Source: Bimuria novae-zelandiae CBS 107.79 | Taxonomy: Eukaryota > Ascomycota > Dothideomycetes > Pleosporales > Didymosphaeriaceae | Assembly (NCBI GenBank): GCA_010015655.1 | Contig: ML976668.1 | Location: 497,861 to 561,860, forward strand | Direction: 5' to 3' | DNA: 64,000 nt | In this document: positions 1 through 9,240 of the stretch, piece after piece | Position numbering within the stretch: the first letter of the stretch is position 1 | How the letters are laid out: each line of letters begins with the position of its first letter | The notes under the pieces: model-generated | What the model saw: the letters and a program-made list of their open reading frames with translations, nothing else | The model's database searches: none | What the model was told of the DNA's origin: nothing | Made by a program: the position numbers and the translations under genes

Positions 1-844
1 TTAATCTTGTTGATGAGGCGAGTGATCGCAGGAACGATAGTAGCCTTATGTTGATTCTTAAGAGTATAGATTTCGTGGAGCTTCGTGTACTCGCATACTG
101 CATGCAATGCCTAGACATCTCTATTATAGCATGCCTCACCATGCTTCTAGAGTTAGATAATGTTAATAATGATGCGATAAAACGGGCAATAGGCTTTATC
201 AGCGCGAGGTCGTTAACTAACATCTTCCTTTATCTTGCCCTTAATGCATGAGGTACATGCATCTGTCTACTAATCACCTCTGCTATTAGTGCCTACTCTA
301 AGGCCTATAGTCGAGTCTTTGAGATGCTCGATAGCTTAATAGCTTAAGTGTCTAAGTACTTAATATACTTATATTATAGTAATAACTTAAGGTAACTTCG
401 CGTGGGTGAAGTTAGCTACTATAGCCTAAAAAGGCTATCTAGCGTCTTAAGCGTTTAAGAACTAGTGGCCTCTAACTTGTTCGAGTTCTAAGAAGACCTA
501 AGACATATCTTTCTTAAAGAGCCTATTTGTCTTTAAGTTAAAGTAGATCTTCTTGCAATAGCTAAGACTAAAGATATTAGTAATAAACCCTAGGATATAT
601 GCCACGTTCTTAAGAGTAATTAAGGCTATCTTATTACCCCTTCTTACATTAAGAGTTACTTCTCCCTATACCTTAACTCGGTGCGAGTTGCAGCCTGCTT
701 GTATAGTGTCTTAAGAGGAAGGAAGCCTAGTCTACTTCTAATTAATATCTATCCTATTACAGATGTGGACATTTAAACCTAGGTCTATTACCTATTAGTT
801 CTATAGTAATTAATCGTGTAATAAAGATGCAGAGTTTAATTACA

Positions 845-900
845 AGAGTTGCGAGGGTTATAAGGATTATAAGGGTTATAAGGATTACGAGGGTTGCATA
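845..900. repeat. Imperfect 9-bp tandem repeat in the decayed element
   Basis: About six head-to-tail variants of ggttataag / gattataag / ggattacgag lie between 845 and 900. They sit inside the RIP-like region and probably have no coding role now. Confidence 0.6.
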
Positions 901-2249
901 AAGTAGGCTATATTTAACGCGTATTCGTCTAAGCTACAGTCTATACTAGTGTTAGCTTTATAAGTCTAACGTAATGCGGAGTTCTTTTTGCGTTTAGCTA
1001 GCTTAGCTTTAGCTTTTTCTATATTAAATGTCTACTAAATGTTTACATCCTTATAGGCCTTCTTAGCCTTCTTAAGAGTGTCCTTGTTACGAAAGGCCTT
1101 AACAAGCTAAGATAAAGCCTTTAAAGTAGGCTTAAAGTCCTTTCGCCTGCCTTCAGCCTTAGTATTAAGTGTAAAGCACTAAAGTATTAAGGTGTGTAGT
1201 CTATAGACATATTTTAATTAGTCCCTTTAGGTGTTCGGCAATAGCTCTATAATTAATAAGGAAGATTACGATGTAAAGCTACCTAGCGCCTTAGCTAAGT
1301 ATTAGGTTATAGGCACCGTTCTCCAATAACGGCTTATTAAGTCTTAAAGAGTTAGTGTTGGTATAACGTCACTTGCCTCTCCTTGCTCTATAGCAAGGAA
1401 CTACGCTTACGCCCATGCCTTATCTCCAGAGTCCCGTATAGCATAGATGAATCGCCATTGCGCTCGCGTTTCCGTCATCTCTAGCATGTCCTCTTAGACA
1501 CATTGAGATGTGATTTGCGAGTATTTATCTAGCTAAGCCTAAACGCTCTAGTTCCTTAGCTTCTTTTAGATATTAGTGTATTAGGTGGCAAGCTCTAGCC
1601 TCCGCTGTTAGTCCGTGACCTTAAAATGCTTTTAGAGCGTCGTAAGCTAGCTTCGTAGATTATCATGCTTCGCCCTGTTAATAAGGTAGACATAGGTTGT
1701 TGCGACAGTGCGTAAGATCTTAAGATTAACCTTACTAATTGCCTTTATAATTAACTCTTAACGTTTAGATTTAATCTCCCAGATCTTCCACGCATCAGCG
1801 GTGCTGTCATTAGACAGCTCTATAATAGGTGGTAGAGTTATCGTAGTAGAGTCAGGGTCGCAGTACTACTATACGCCCTTGATAGTAGCGTATCGTCGTT
1901 TGGCAGCATACTAAGGTGTCTAGTCTACTGAACCTTAGAGAACAGTGGTAGCACGAGCATTAGTGCTAGTAGTAGTAGCTATAATAGCGAATAAGCTACC
2001 TTACTAGTCAGCAGAAAATATAAAGTAGAACTTTAAGAGTGTTGTAATACAATAACAAGATGCGTGCAGCGACGCAAGGACAATTATAATATAAAGTATA
2101 GTTAAAGGATATTAAAAACTTAGTTTTAATAGGTGCGAGAAACAATCTTAAAAAGTTACGTAATACAACGATAATAAAGCGTGTAATAACGCAAGGATAA
2201 TTACAACGTATACAACGTGTAATATAATTAATAAAGTAAATAATCTTAT

Positions 2250-2462
2250 TTAAGTATCGCAGCGTAGTGCGGGGATACCAGGCTTATAACTATTAGATGT
2301 GGTCGGACCAAGCACAAGAGATGAATGAGGCAGAAGGTTGTTATATTGTGAGAGCTACAGAGAGCGATTATATACACAACCATAATGAGTAAGCAGGTGA
2401 CGAAGAGTCACGTGAGAGATGCAGTTCACATATACCGTGTGAACTGAGGTGCCATGCTGACA
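2250..2462 (-). repeat. Probable LTR segment at the right edge of the decayed retroelement
   Basis: This is a less decayed block than the rest of the element. On the minus strand it starts TGTCAGCATGG and contains a TATATAATCG box-like motif near 2370 and a short palindrome (gttcacatataccgtgtgaac, with arms at 2424-2444). Its inner boundary is uncertain. No second copy lies in the window, so the LTR cannot be confirmed by pairing. Confidence 0.35.
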
Positions 2463-3507
2463 CCCTTGATAAAAGCCCACTCTCCCTATGCTGCTTTATT
2501 ACCATAAACAACCACTTTACTCACAAAACAGGAGAAATCTTTGTCAATTGCGATCGCAATGGATGCGTCCCTCTCTCATCGCCCAGAACATTCCTTTCTG
2601 GACGCCCACGCATTCCGATTTCCCTTGTTATATCTCGGAACATTCTATCCACATGCCTCCCGAGCCAGGGCTTTCCAGTAGAACGCGATGAGCTGAATCG
2701 AGCTATGTTCAAGCTCGCCAATACTTCATTGTCTGCAATCATCACGAAGCTTAAATTTTCGAAAAAGCTCGATAACAATTGGAAGTTGATGTTTATGGAC
2801 ATACCTACAGAGGTAAGGATTTAACAAGTACCTGAATGTTCTCAAAGCTAATGAATGGTTCTAGCTACGTAATATGATATATGACTGTGTTCTCAGCGCT
2901 GCACCACCTCTGGAACAGTTCAACAAGCCCTCCAAGTACGACACTGTATTCGACCGCTCCGAACCGCTCATGACCCTTACATTGGGCTGCCGGCTCATCC
3001 CGAAACCCTTCAGCAACTCAGACGCCAAGCTACACGAAGTATCGTCTCTACTTCAGACCAACCAACAGGTTTTCGCCGAACTTATGCCTCTGGTGGAGAA
3101 AAAGGCCCGAGTCTACCTCCCTATAGCACAGACTCTAGAGTTCAACGCGCTGCTGCGGCAGGTCAATGCCCAGGGTTCAGAGGCAATGGAGCCATTTGGG
3201 TTGACGTACTTGCATGCTTTGCGATCGTTTGCGAACTTGCATATCCATTTCCATAACGGGTTCCGAGTGCCTATGCCTGCTCAATGGCCGTGGCGCGTTG
3301 ATACAGGATTCCGCATTGCTGAACGCTTGAATCAAACGCTCAAGATCTATACAGCTGCATCATCGGAGGTTGCTTCGTGCCTCAACGGTGAGAAGCGAAA
3401 AGTCGTCGTCCACCTTGACCATTATTTCCAGGGCATCGACGCGGTTCATAATTTCGTCATGCGACGCATTAGACGGCGTGGATCCTTGCGGAACAGCTCC
3501 CTGAATA

Positions 3508-5249
3508 CAAAGGGTAATCTCAATAAAGTCGGCCGTCACGTGCAGCAGGGATTCCTGCAGGGGTAGCAACTTCAAAAGTCGCGCATCTTGATTCCATCTA
3601 AAGTATAAGCAAATACACCCAAATAAGATGTTCTAATTATGCTATAAAGTTGTTCTGGCCACCTGCGTCCTCGCAGAGCTCTGCAACGCGCATAAAGTAG
3701 GTAGGATAAAGCTTTTCGGCCATATACTGCCTGAGTGTCTCATCACCTTGCCAGACCTCCTTTATGTACTGTTCTGCAGCCTTTTTGGCCTCCTTAGAAC
3801 TTGATAGGCATTCGTAACTTGCTAAAAAACCTTCTAGACGCCCAAAACAGCGCTCAATTAGGTGTAAGTCGGGTGAATTAGGAGGCTAAGGGCCAAACTT
3901 GATTCCTAAAGCTTTAATTTCTAGCTAGCAGTACCAGAGACCTAGTAAGTATAGGTAAACGTTATTTTAAATTAAATAAATAGTTACGCCTAGGTTATTA
4001 TCGCGTATAGCGTAGTAATAAAGGAATAGGTGTTTCTTACGTATGTTCTCTGCGTACTAGATGCTGTTTATGCCCTTCCCTCCATTATATACAAACTCCT
4101 CTATTTTAAAGAACTTTTTAATAGTAAGAGGTTTCTTAATACCTGCGCAAAGAGCTCCACCCTTCTTACTAGTAGTCTTATTAGTAGCTTAGCGTTAACT
4201 ATTATTATAGGTAATATTACAGTTAATTTCCCGTAGTTACTACTCTTTATTAGTGCTAGCAATAGTCGCGCAAGAGCGTTTAACCTTAAAAGCTTCCTTT
4301 ACTATATTATTTATGTAAAAGACGCATTATATAAGGTCCTTATAGCTCTTATTATTATCTTAAGCCTAAATAACGTAAGGGCGTTAATAGGAGTAAGTAG
4401 TATTAGTTAAAGTAGTAGCGTAGATTATAAGACTAAATTTAGGTGGCGTTGCAGGTAGTGCGTAGACGTTACTATCTTATCTAACTAGTCTTAAAATCCT
4501 CTACTTTCCGCCACGTATATTGCTCCCGCTAATAGACTTAGAGGTCTTATTATAGTAGACGAATATAATGCGTAGAAAGTGTAGGTTATATTTAGCCTTA
4601 AGCTAGGCATAGTACTATAGTCGCTAGTCCTTATTATTGCTACTAAGCGCTAGTTTTTTAGGTTATACTCTATAAGTTATTACATATAGGTGCTGCTCGT
4701 CGCGGTGCTTCCTAGCAATATTATAGACTATATTCTTACTAAGTGTAATGCTAGCTTTTGCGCAGAGGTCTCTGACAGCGTTATGCACCTGGTAGGTGCC
4801 ATATACGATGATGTTATGCCGTAGTCTTGCGCTTAGCGTAGAGCCATCGCGTACCTTTACAGGTCTGCCAGGAGGAGACTGCTTGACTGTAGGTGTTGCA
4901 GCTAGCAATTCCTGCAGTAAGTCGCCCTTTACGGCGCCTTTAACGCGTCGAAATGCCTTACTACAGGCGTGGTCAGTTATACCCAAATTAGTGGCGATTT
5001 CTAGGAAAGTAAGGTTATATTTTATCCTAAAAACGACGATAGCAGCTAGCTGGGCTTCTAAAAGCAATCGAGAGCTTTTTTTAGCAGGATTTAAAGCCAT
5101 ATTAAGTGAGAAACGTAAGGTTAAAGTGTAGGTGTTGACGCTCTACAGAGCTCTTAGAGGCTCGGAGGCTCGGAGACTCTGTTCCGCTAGTGACGCGCTA
5201 GCTTCTTGGCAAGTCACATGACGGCCGACTTTATTGAGATTACCCTTTG
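3508..5249 (-). mobile_element. Tc1/mariner-type DNA transposon with 35-bp TIRs and TA duplication
   Basis: The left end (3508-3542, starting caaagggtaatctcaataaa) is the inverse of the right end (5215-5249) over 35 bp with one mismatch. Both ends are flanked by TA (3506-3507 and 5250-5251), the Tc1/mariner target duplication. The element is 1742 bp. Its minus strand carries a helix-turn-helix N-terminus and, further on, a PPNSPDLHLIER motif, the SPDLNPIE-type signature around the last catalytic acid of Tc1-like transposases. Much of the middle is TA-rich and stop-filled, so the copy is non-autonomous. The intact TIRs and target duplication indicate a complete insertion rather than a fragment. 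Confidence 0.92.
3650..5100 (-). pseudogene. Degenerate Tc1/mariner transposase
   Basis: Translation from 5100 gives about 145 intact residues: a basic start, a helix-turn-helix (LTFLEIATNLGITDHACSKA), and a second DNA-binding half with GRPVKVRDGSTLSARLRHN. The frame then breaks. Downstream, short readable islands recur to about 3650, including IRDNN (second catalytic Asp region) and NSPDLHLIERCFGRLE (third catalytic site region), separated by TAG/TAA codons. Catalytic activity is lost. The preserved first third, beside a decayed remainder, may reflect uneven RIP. Confidence 0.85.
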
Positions 5250-5569
5250 TACCATGGACGCTGATACATTTACCGAGTGGCAAGTCCGTTACTACGGGTC
5301 AATTCCGGGCCAGGTAGCCGAGTACTGCGGAGGAACCCTGCGCCGAAAGAATGTGCTTCCAGTGCTGGACTTCTGGGGTGACGAGCTGTTGAATGGAAAT
5401 ACCGCCGACGACATACAGAATGGAAAAATGAAGCTTGGTGGATGGTTAGATGTGACGAGGGAGGTGATGCCCAGCAGCCTTCTTTGGGCGTGCTATCCTG
5501 AAAATTATGACGGTTTAGTATAGAAGCTTGGGCCACCCGCGTACGTGCGGCCTGTGCACGTGATCCACA

Positions 5570-5799
5570 CTATATAGCTCCATAGAGTAGCTTCTCAATC
5601 AAACCAACGATTGCCTCAACACTCTTTTCGACGTCACAAAAATCAACCGGCCTGGCGACGTGACTGGGATTGGTTGAAATGCTCTTTCTGGCTAGAGGCC
5701 TGTAAACTTCACTGCACGTAGGTGGATCAATTTGCTGAGTCGCGTGGTCGGTTTTAATGAGGAAAGGATCATCTCGCGAACCGTTAACGGTGGGAACTA
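5570..5799 (-). pseudogene. Coding fragment cut by the Fot1-like insertion (3' part)
   Basis: On the minus strand, 5799 to 5570 is open and protein-like for 76 codons, with motifs such as DHATQQIDPPTC and VARPVDFCDVEKSVEA, ending in TAG. If the transposon (5802-7591) and one TA are removed, the frame continues without a stop into 7594-7650 (reading ...FLCEVLVRLN). Fot1 therefore appears to have landed in a coding exon. The upstream exon and start are not identified. The fragment ends 47 bp from the stop of the other disrupted gene, in convergent orientation. I do not recognise the family. Confidence 0.5.
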
Positions 5800-5801
5800 T
5801 A

Positions 5802-7591
5802 AGCTAGCGTATATAGTTCCTGCGCATATAGGGTTCCTGCGCACCGCGCCAGAATCCCCTACCTATAGAAAACACGCGATTTCTCTCTACAACGCTTATT
5901 AATATAGACGCCCGTGAAGCAGCTATATAATTAGCTATTAGTAATCTTAATATAGGCGTCTATTCTAGTTAGCGTGCTATTATAAAGGCCTATAAGTTAC
6001 CTAAATTAATACTATATAATTATCTTAACGGTGTAACTAGCAGCGCGCTTAGCTATTAGTATTAATAGTAATTAACTCCTCTATAAAAGGATTTTTTAGT
6101 AGAATAGATCCTTAAAGAAGATGCACGCGCCTGCCCTCCCTTACACGCTTACGCTTAAGAAATAGTAAATTAGATTCTGTGTATAAACGGCGATAACCAC
6201 CCTATTAGTAAGCTTTGGCTCTTATACTTCCTCCGGCGCCAGCCACGCGTTGCCTCTATAGTTAGCAGAAAGCTAGAGGCTTAGAGAGCTAATGTAGCGA
6301 CACTAGAGCAGATACGTGCGTTCCTAGAGCTCTATAAGTAGACTCGACGGCGGCTTAACATACAGGCGGAGAATATATATAATATGGATAAGACTAGCGT
6401 TGCTCTAGGGGTATGTACTAACACTAGAGTACTCTCTAGCAGTTATAAAAAGAAGACTTATATTTAGTCTTTAGAGAATCGCAAGTGGGTCTCTATAATT
6501 AAGTGTGTATTAGTAATAAGGCGGAAACTACGCTACGTAGTTATCTTTAAGGGCTAGAGCCTACAGACAACATGGTTCTCCTCGTCTTACGTACCTGACT
6601 GGATCTATACAACCTTAGAGAACGAATGGACGTTAAAAGCGATAGGTGTTAAGTGGCTACAGCGTATATTTATACCTAAGACGGCTGTATCTGATGGCCA
6701 GCACAGGCTCCTGATACTTAATGGTCACGATAGCTATATTAATATAGACTTCCTATGGCTCTATAAGCTACATTATATACAGCTCCTCTATCTACCTGCG
6801 CACACCTTACACGTCTTATAGCCTCTTAATCTTGCTCCTTTCTCTGTAATTAAGTCTAGCTATAAACGTTAGATCTAGGAGCTCGCATTACTTAATAACA
6901 TTATACTTATTAAGAAAGAGCGCTTTATTACCTGCTATTATTAAGCTAGGGAGGAAGACTTTATAGAGCGTGTAATTTAAGCTAGCTAGCAGGCATTTAG
7001 TATCTGCCTATTTAATATTAATCACGTGCTTAGCTCGTCGCAGGTCTCTTAGAGGCCTACTACGCCTACACGTGAGCAGCAGCCTTAGCAGCAGATCCAG
7101 AGCTTCCTCTCTACTCCCCAGGGCCCTCACGATCTCTATATAGCGCAGCGCAGCGTCCAGAGCGTCGAGAATCTAGGTCGTACCACCCGGCTACTCCTAC
7201 AGAAAGCAGGTAAGGCTCTAGCAGCTGCAAATGCTAGAGCTGTAGGCCTAGAAGCAGAGAAAAGACGACTTGAGCAGTAGCTAGAGATATCTACCTCTTA
7301 GCGTTAGCGTAAGCGCGTTTGAGTAGACCTAAATTAACGCTTTATAAAGGTAAAGAGTATTAGGGAGGCTATACGCGCAGCTAAAGCTTTAGTAGCTAAG
7401 TAATAAAGATCTACTATACTAAGCACCTTAGAAATAGCTGCTATAGCTATAGTAGCTACAGCGCTTAAATCTATATATAGTTAATAGTAATTATAAGCAG
7501 CGTTGCTAAGAAATCGCGTGTTTTGTGCAGGTGGGGTGTTCTAGCGCGGTGCGCAGGAACCCTATGTGCGCAGGAACTATATGCGCTAGCT
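5802..7591 (+). mobile_element. Fot1/pogo-type DNA transposon, RIP-decayed, with 83-bp TIRs
   Basis: The ends 5802-5884 and 7509-7591 are inverted copies over 83 bp with roughly nine mismatches, mostly transitions. TA is duplicated at 5800-5801 and 7592-7593. Each TIR contains two direct copies of gttcctgcgca. The plus strand carries transposase remnants: NMDKTSVALG near 6383 (first catalytic Asp block), ILNGHDSY near 6715 (second), and LPAHTLHVLQPLNLAPF near 6795, a typical pogo/Fot1 signature. Many TAG/TAA stops sit where CAG/CAA are expected, so it is non-autonomous. The size (1790 bp) fits Fot1-like elements. Confidence 0.93.
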
Positions 7592-7681
7592 TATTTCAGG
7601 CGAACGAGTACTTCGCACAAGAAAGGCCAACTGGACTTGCATTACACACCACTGTTATGGCATACTGCAACTTCCACAAAC

Positions 7682-8209
7682 CTAATTATCCGCAGCATCA
7701 AACTTCTTATTCTGCCCATACTCCAAGGTTTCTTTCTTCTTCTGCTCCTGTGACTTATTCGGGTCACTGAAAACATGATCCTGGCTCTCCGTCGGCTCCT
7801 CCTGTCCTCCCAATCCCGTCAACGATGGGTCGCTCACAGGCTGCGCAACCGAGCCGCCTAGTTCTGGGCTTGCTCCCTCGGTTGCCCGAGACTTGTTGGT
7901 TCCTTGACTCTCCGAGCTGTTGGCGTTAGGGTTCGATATGTTGGACGTGTTTTGGGGCGAGGCTTCGCCAGCATAGCTGCGGCAGAGCTGCGGCGAGATC
8001 GGTACGATCGTTAGTCGCTCATCTTACTGAATCAAGACTGTCTAAAAGGATTTGGTGCGTGAAGTGCCTGTAGACTGGGACCAGAACATTTGCTCGGTGG
8101 AATGAATGAAAAAAAAAATTGCGAACGTACCTTGTGCTCTTTGCTGCATTGATCGAGCTACTAGCGAAGGGGTAGTCCTGGGGATGTTGCGCAACATGTT
8201 AGAGGTCAT
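7682..8209 (-). CDS. Small protein with mitochondrial-type presequence, function unknown
   Basis: Exon 1 (8131-8209) starts MTSNMLRNIPRTTPSLVARS, rich in Arg/Ser/Thr and without acids, like a mitochondrial targeting peptide. Its donor is G|GTACGT in phase 1. The second exon ends in TAG at 7682 and reads NTSNISNPNANSSESQG... then PVSDPSLTGLGGQEEP and a charged C-terminus. The two good CAG acceptors (exon starting at 7987 or 7976) put this frame out by one or two bases. The only in-frame acceptor seen is a weak GAAG (exon 2 = 7682-7962), which gives 119 aa. A branch site (gactaac) lies about 20 nt before the CAG sites. Either the AAG is used, or the gene has a 1-nt frameshift. An in-frame upstream start at 8272 is possible. 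Confidence 0.55.
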
Positions 8210-8545
8210 CTTGATTGACGAAGGTGATCTTGGGGACGTAGGACAGGTATTTGTGAATTGAGAAGCAGTCAATGTTCAATTAACGTATTTCAGTGTTAAG
8301 ATGTATCTCCTCGCTGGCTCTATTTGGTTTGGTACATCGCTTATTGACGTGGTGGTGATGGTCACTGCACGTCATACGCGTCACCCAAACTAGTAGCGAC
8401 GACGACGATCATTGCGAATCCATCAACAGCAATGCCGGGTATACCAAACTCCAAACTCCAGATCTCGAAGGCAATGCTAATGCGTGCTAGTGCGGGACAT
8501 GCTTCCCTCCGCAAACATCGGCGAAGCAAGACGGCTAGATACCAA
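8210..8545. other. Intergenic, 336 bp
   Basis: This is the 5' flank of the small minus-strand gene and the 3' flank of the next one. Nothing beyond short CA/TG-rich runs was seen. Confidence 0.5.
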
Positions 8546-9172
8546 TTAGTTGCGCATCCTATTCGAAGTGATCTGAACTCTGACCTTGCAAGTCGAATCA
8601 GCTAGGAGCCTTTCCCATCCCTCTCCCACGAAGTCTTTCACCATCTCTTCGATCAAGAACTTCACGCCGTCGTGGGTCATCTCGGCGAACGGCTTGCCCT
8701 TTACCAGATCGCTCGTCTGAGTGTACCTAGCCAGACTTGTCAACAATCAAGCCAATCAAGCCGGTCTAACCTAATATGGTAATTCACTAGCTCGCGTTGG
8801 TTAACATGTTACTAAATTTGGTTAGATCGGCTTGATTGGCTTGATTGTTGACAAGTCTGTACCTAGCAAGCAATCAGCAATCAGCGTCCGAGTGCGCGCA
8901 AAGTGAAGGTATGCTAACACTTACCAAGGGGTAGCATCGCCGCCCCAGTGCCTTGCTCGGACGACGCCTCGAAGTGCCTCCTTGTAGAACACGAAGTCGC
9001 GCTTCAGTTCCTGCTTCATCGCGGCGATGACCATGTCGAAACTCTTCTCTTTCGCGTTCTTGGGCTCGCCTCCCACAGGTAGTTTGGCGCGGCTTCCAAT
9101 GGGGTCTCGGGGTATCATGTTGGCTGATGCGACAGGTTTGGCGCGGCTTCCAAGACGGTACCGGGATACCAT
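8546..9172 (-). CDS. Hypothetical protein; intron carries a hAT MITE at its 3' splice site
   Basis: Exon 1 (8925-9172, phase 2, donor G|GTAAGT) encodes repeated RxGSRAK segments, then KSFDMVIAAMKQELKRDFVFYKEALRG and ends HWGGDATPW. Exon 2 begins at the downstream copy of the duplicated acceptor (ctag, then gtacactcag, at about 8726) and reads YTQTSDLVKGKPFAEMTHDG, ending TSNRMRN at 8546. Joining them restores a Trp codon across the junction and a continuous 123-aa frame. Using the upstream acceptor copy instead would read into the MITE and stop after about 24 codons. The start is uncertain because the N-terminus lies in a 54-bp tandem repeat (alternative ATG inside the next unit). The family is not recognised. 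Confidence 0.6.
8732..8859. mobile_element. 128-bp hAT-type MITE with 40-bp TIRs and 8-bp target duplication
   Basis: Left TIR 8732-8771 (starting cagacttgtcaacaatcaag) and right TIR 8820-8859 are inverted copies with 39 of 40 positions matching. Both sides are flanked by the 8-mer tacctagc (8724-8731 and 8860-8867). An 8-bp duplication and a CAG-start TIR are typical of hAT elements. The 48-bp centre has no coding capacity. Near-perfect arms and duplication suggest a recent insertion. Confidence 0.92.
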
Positions 9173-9240
9173 GGTGGCTGATGCGACGGCCAGTTTTGTG
9201 CGGCTGCTAAAACGGTTCGGGGTACCATGGAGGTTGATGC
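9065..9240. repeat. 54-bp tandem repeat, about three units, inside coding sequence
   Basis: Three diverging units of about 54 bp contain the shared core ggcgcggcttccaa...gatgcgaca. On the minus strand they encode 18-residue repeats of the form VASAxMxxRxxxGSRAK. The third unit (9182-9240) is the most diverged and lies upstream of the chosen start, where it may be untranslated. Confidence 0.75.

Larger units (their letters stand above)
1..2462 (-). mobile_element. RIP-decayed retroelement, probably Ty1/copia-like, 5' portion
   Basis: The stretch is strongly TA-rich and full of TAA/TAG stops, as expected of C-to-T decay by RIP. Read on the minus strand, about 1850 down to 1400 gives a mostly open, gag-like reading (for example DAWKIWEIKSKR and NRAKHDNLRSLL) interrupted by stops that look like former CAG or CAA codons. 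The right end, read on the minus strand, begins TGTCAGCATGG near 2462, a plausible 5' LTR start. The element runs off the left edge, so pol and the second LTR are not visible. The copia assignment rests on the look of the gag-like segment and LTR edge, not on a catalytic motif. Another retroelement class is possible. Confidence 0.5.
2705..5523 (+). pseudogene. Hypothetical fungal protein gene split by a Tc1/mariner insertion
   Basis: The reading frame is made of an upstream exon ending at 2812 (first in-frame ATG at 2705; the frame is open back to 2393 but has no earlier ATG), an intron 2813-2918 (GTAAGG...CAG, phase 0), then 2919-3507, the transposon, and 5252-5523 ending in TAG. Removing 3508-5251 (the element plus one TA copy) leaves 2919-3507 joined to 5252-5523 as exactly 287 codons with no internal stop. 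The insertion is therefore in frame with a formerly continuous coding region. I do not recognise the family; the product would be soluble and mixed alpha/beta, without a signal peptide. The true 5' end may have been lost to the retroelement next door. Function unknown. Confidence 0.7.
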
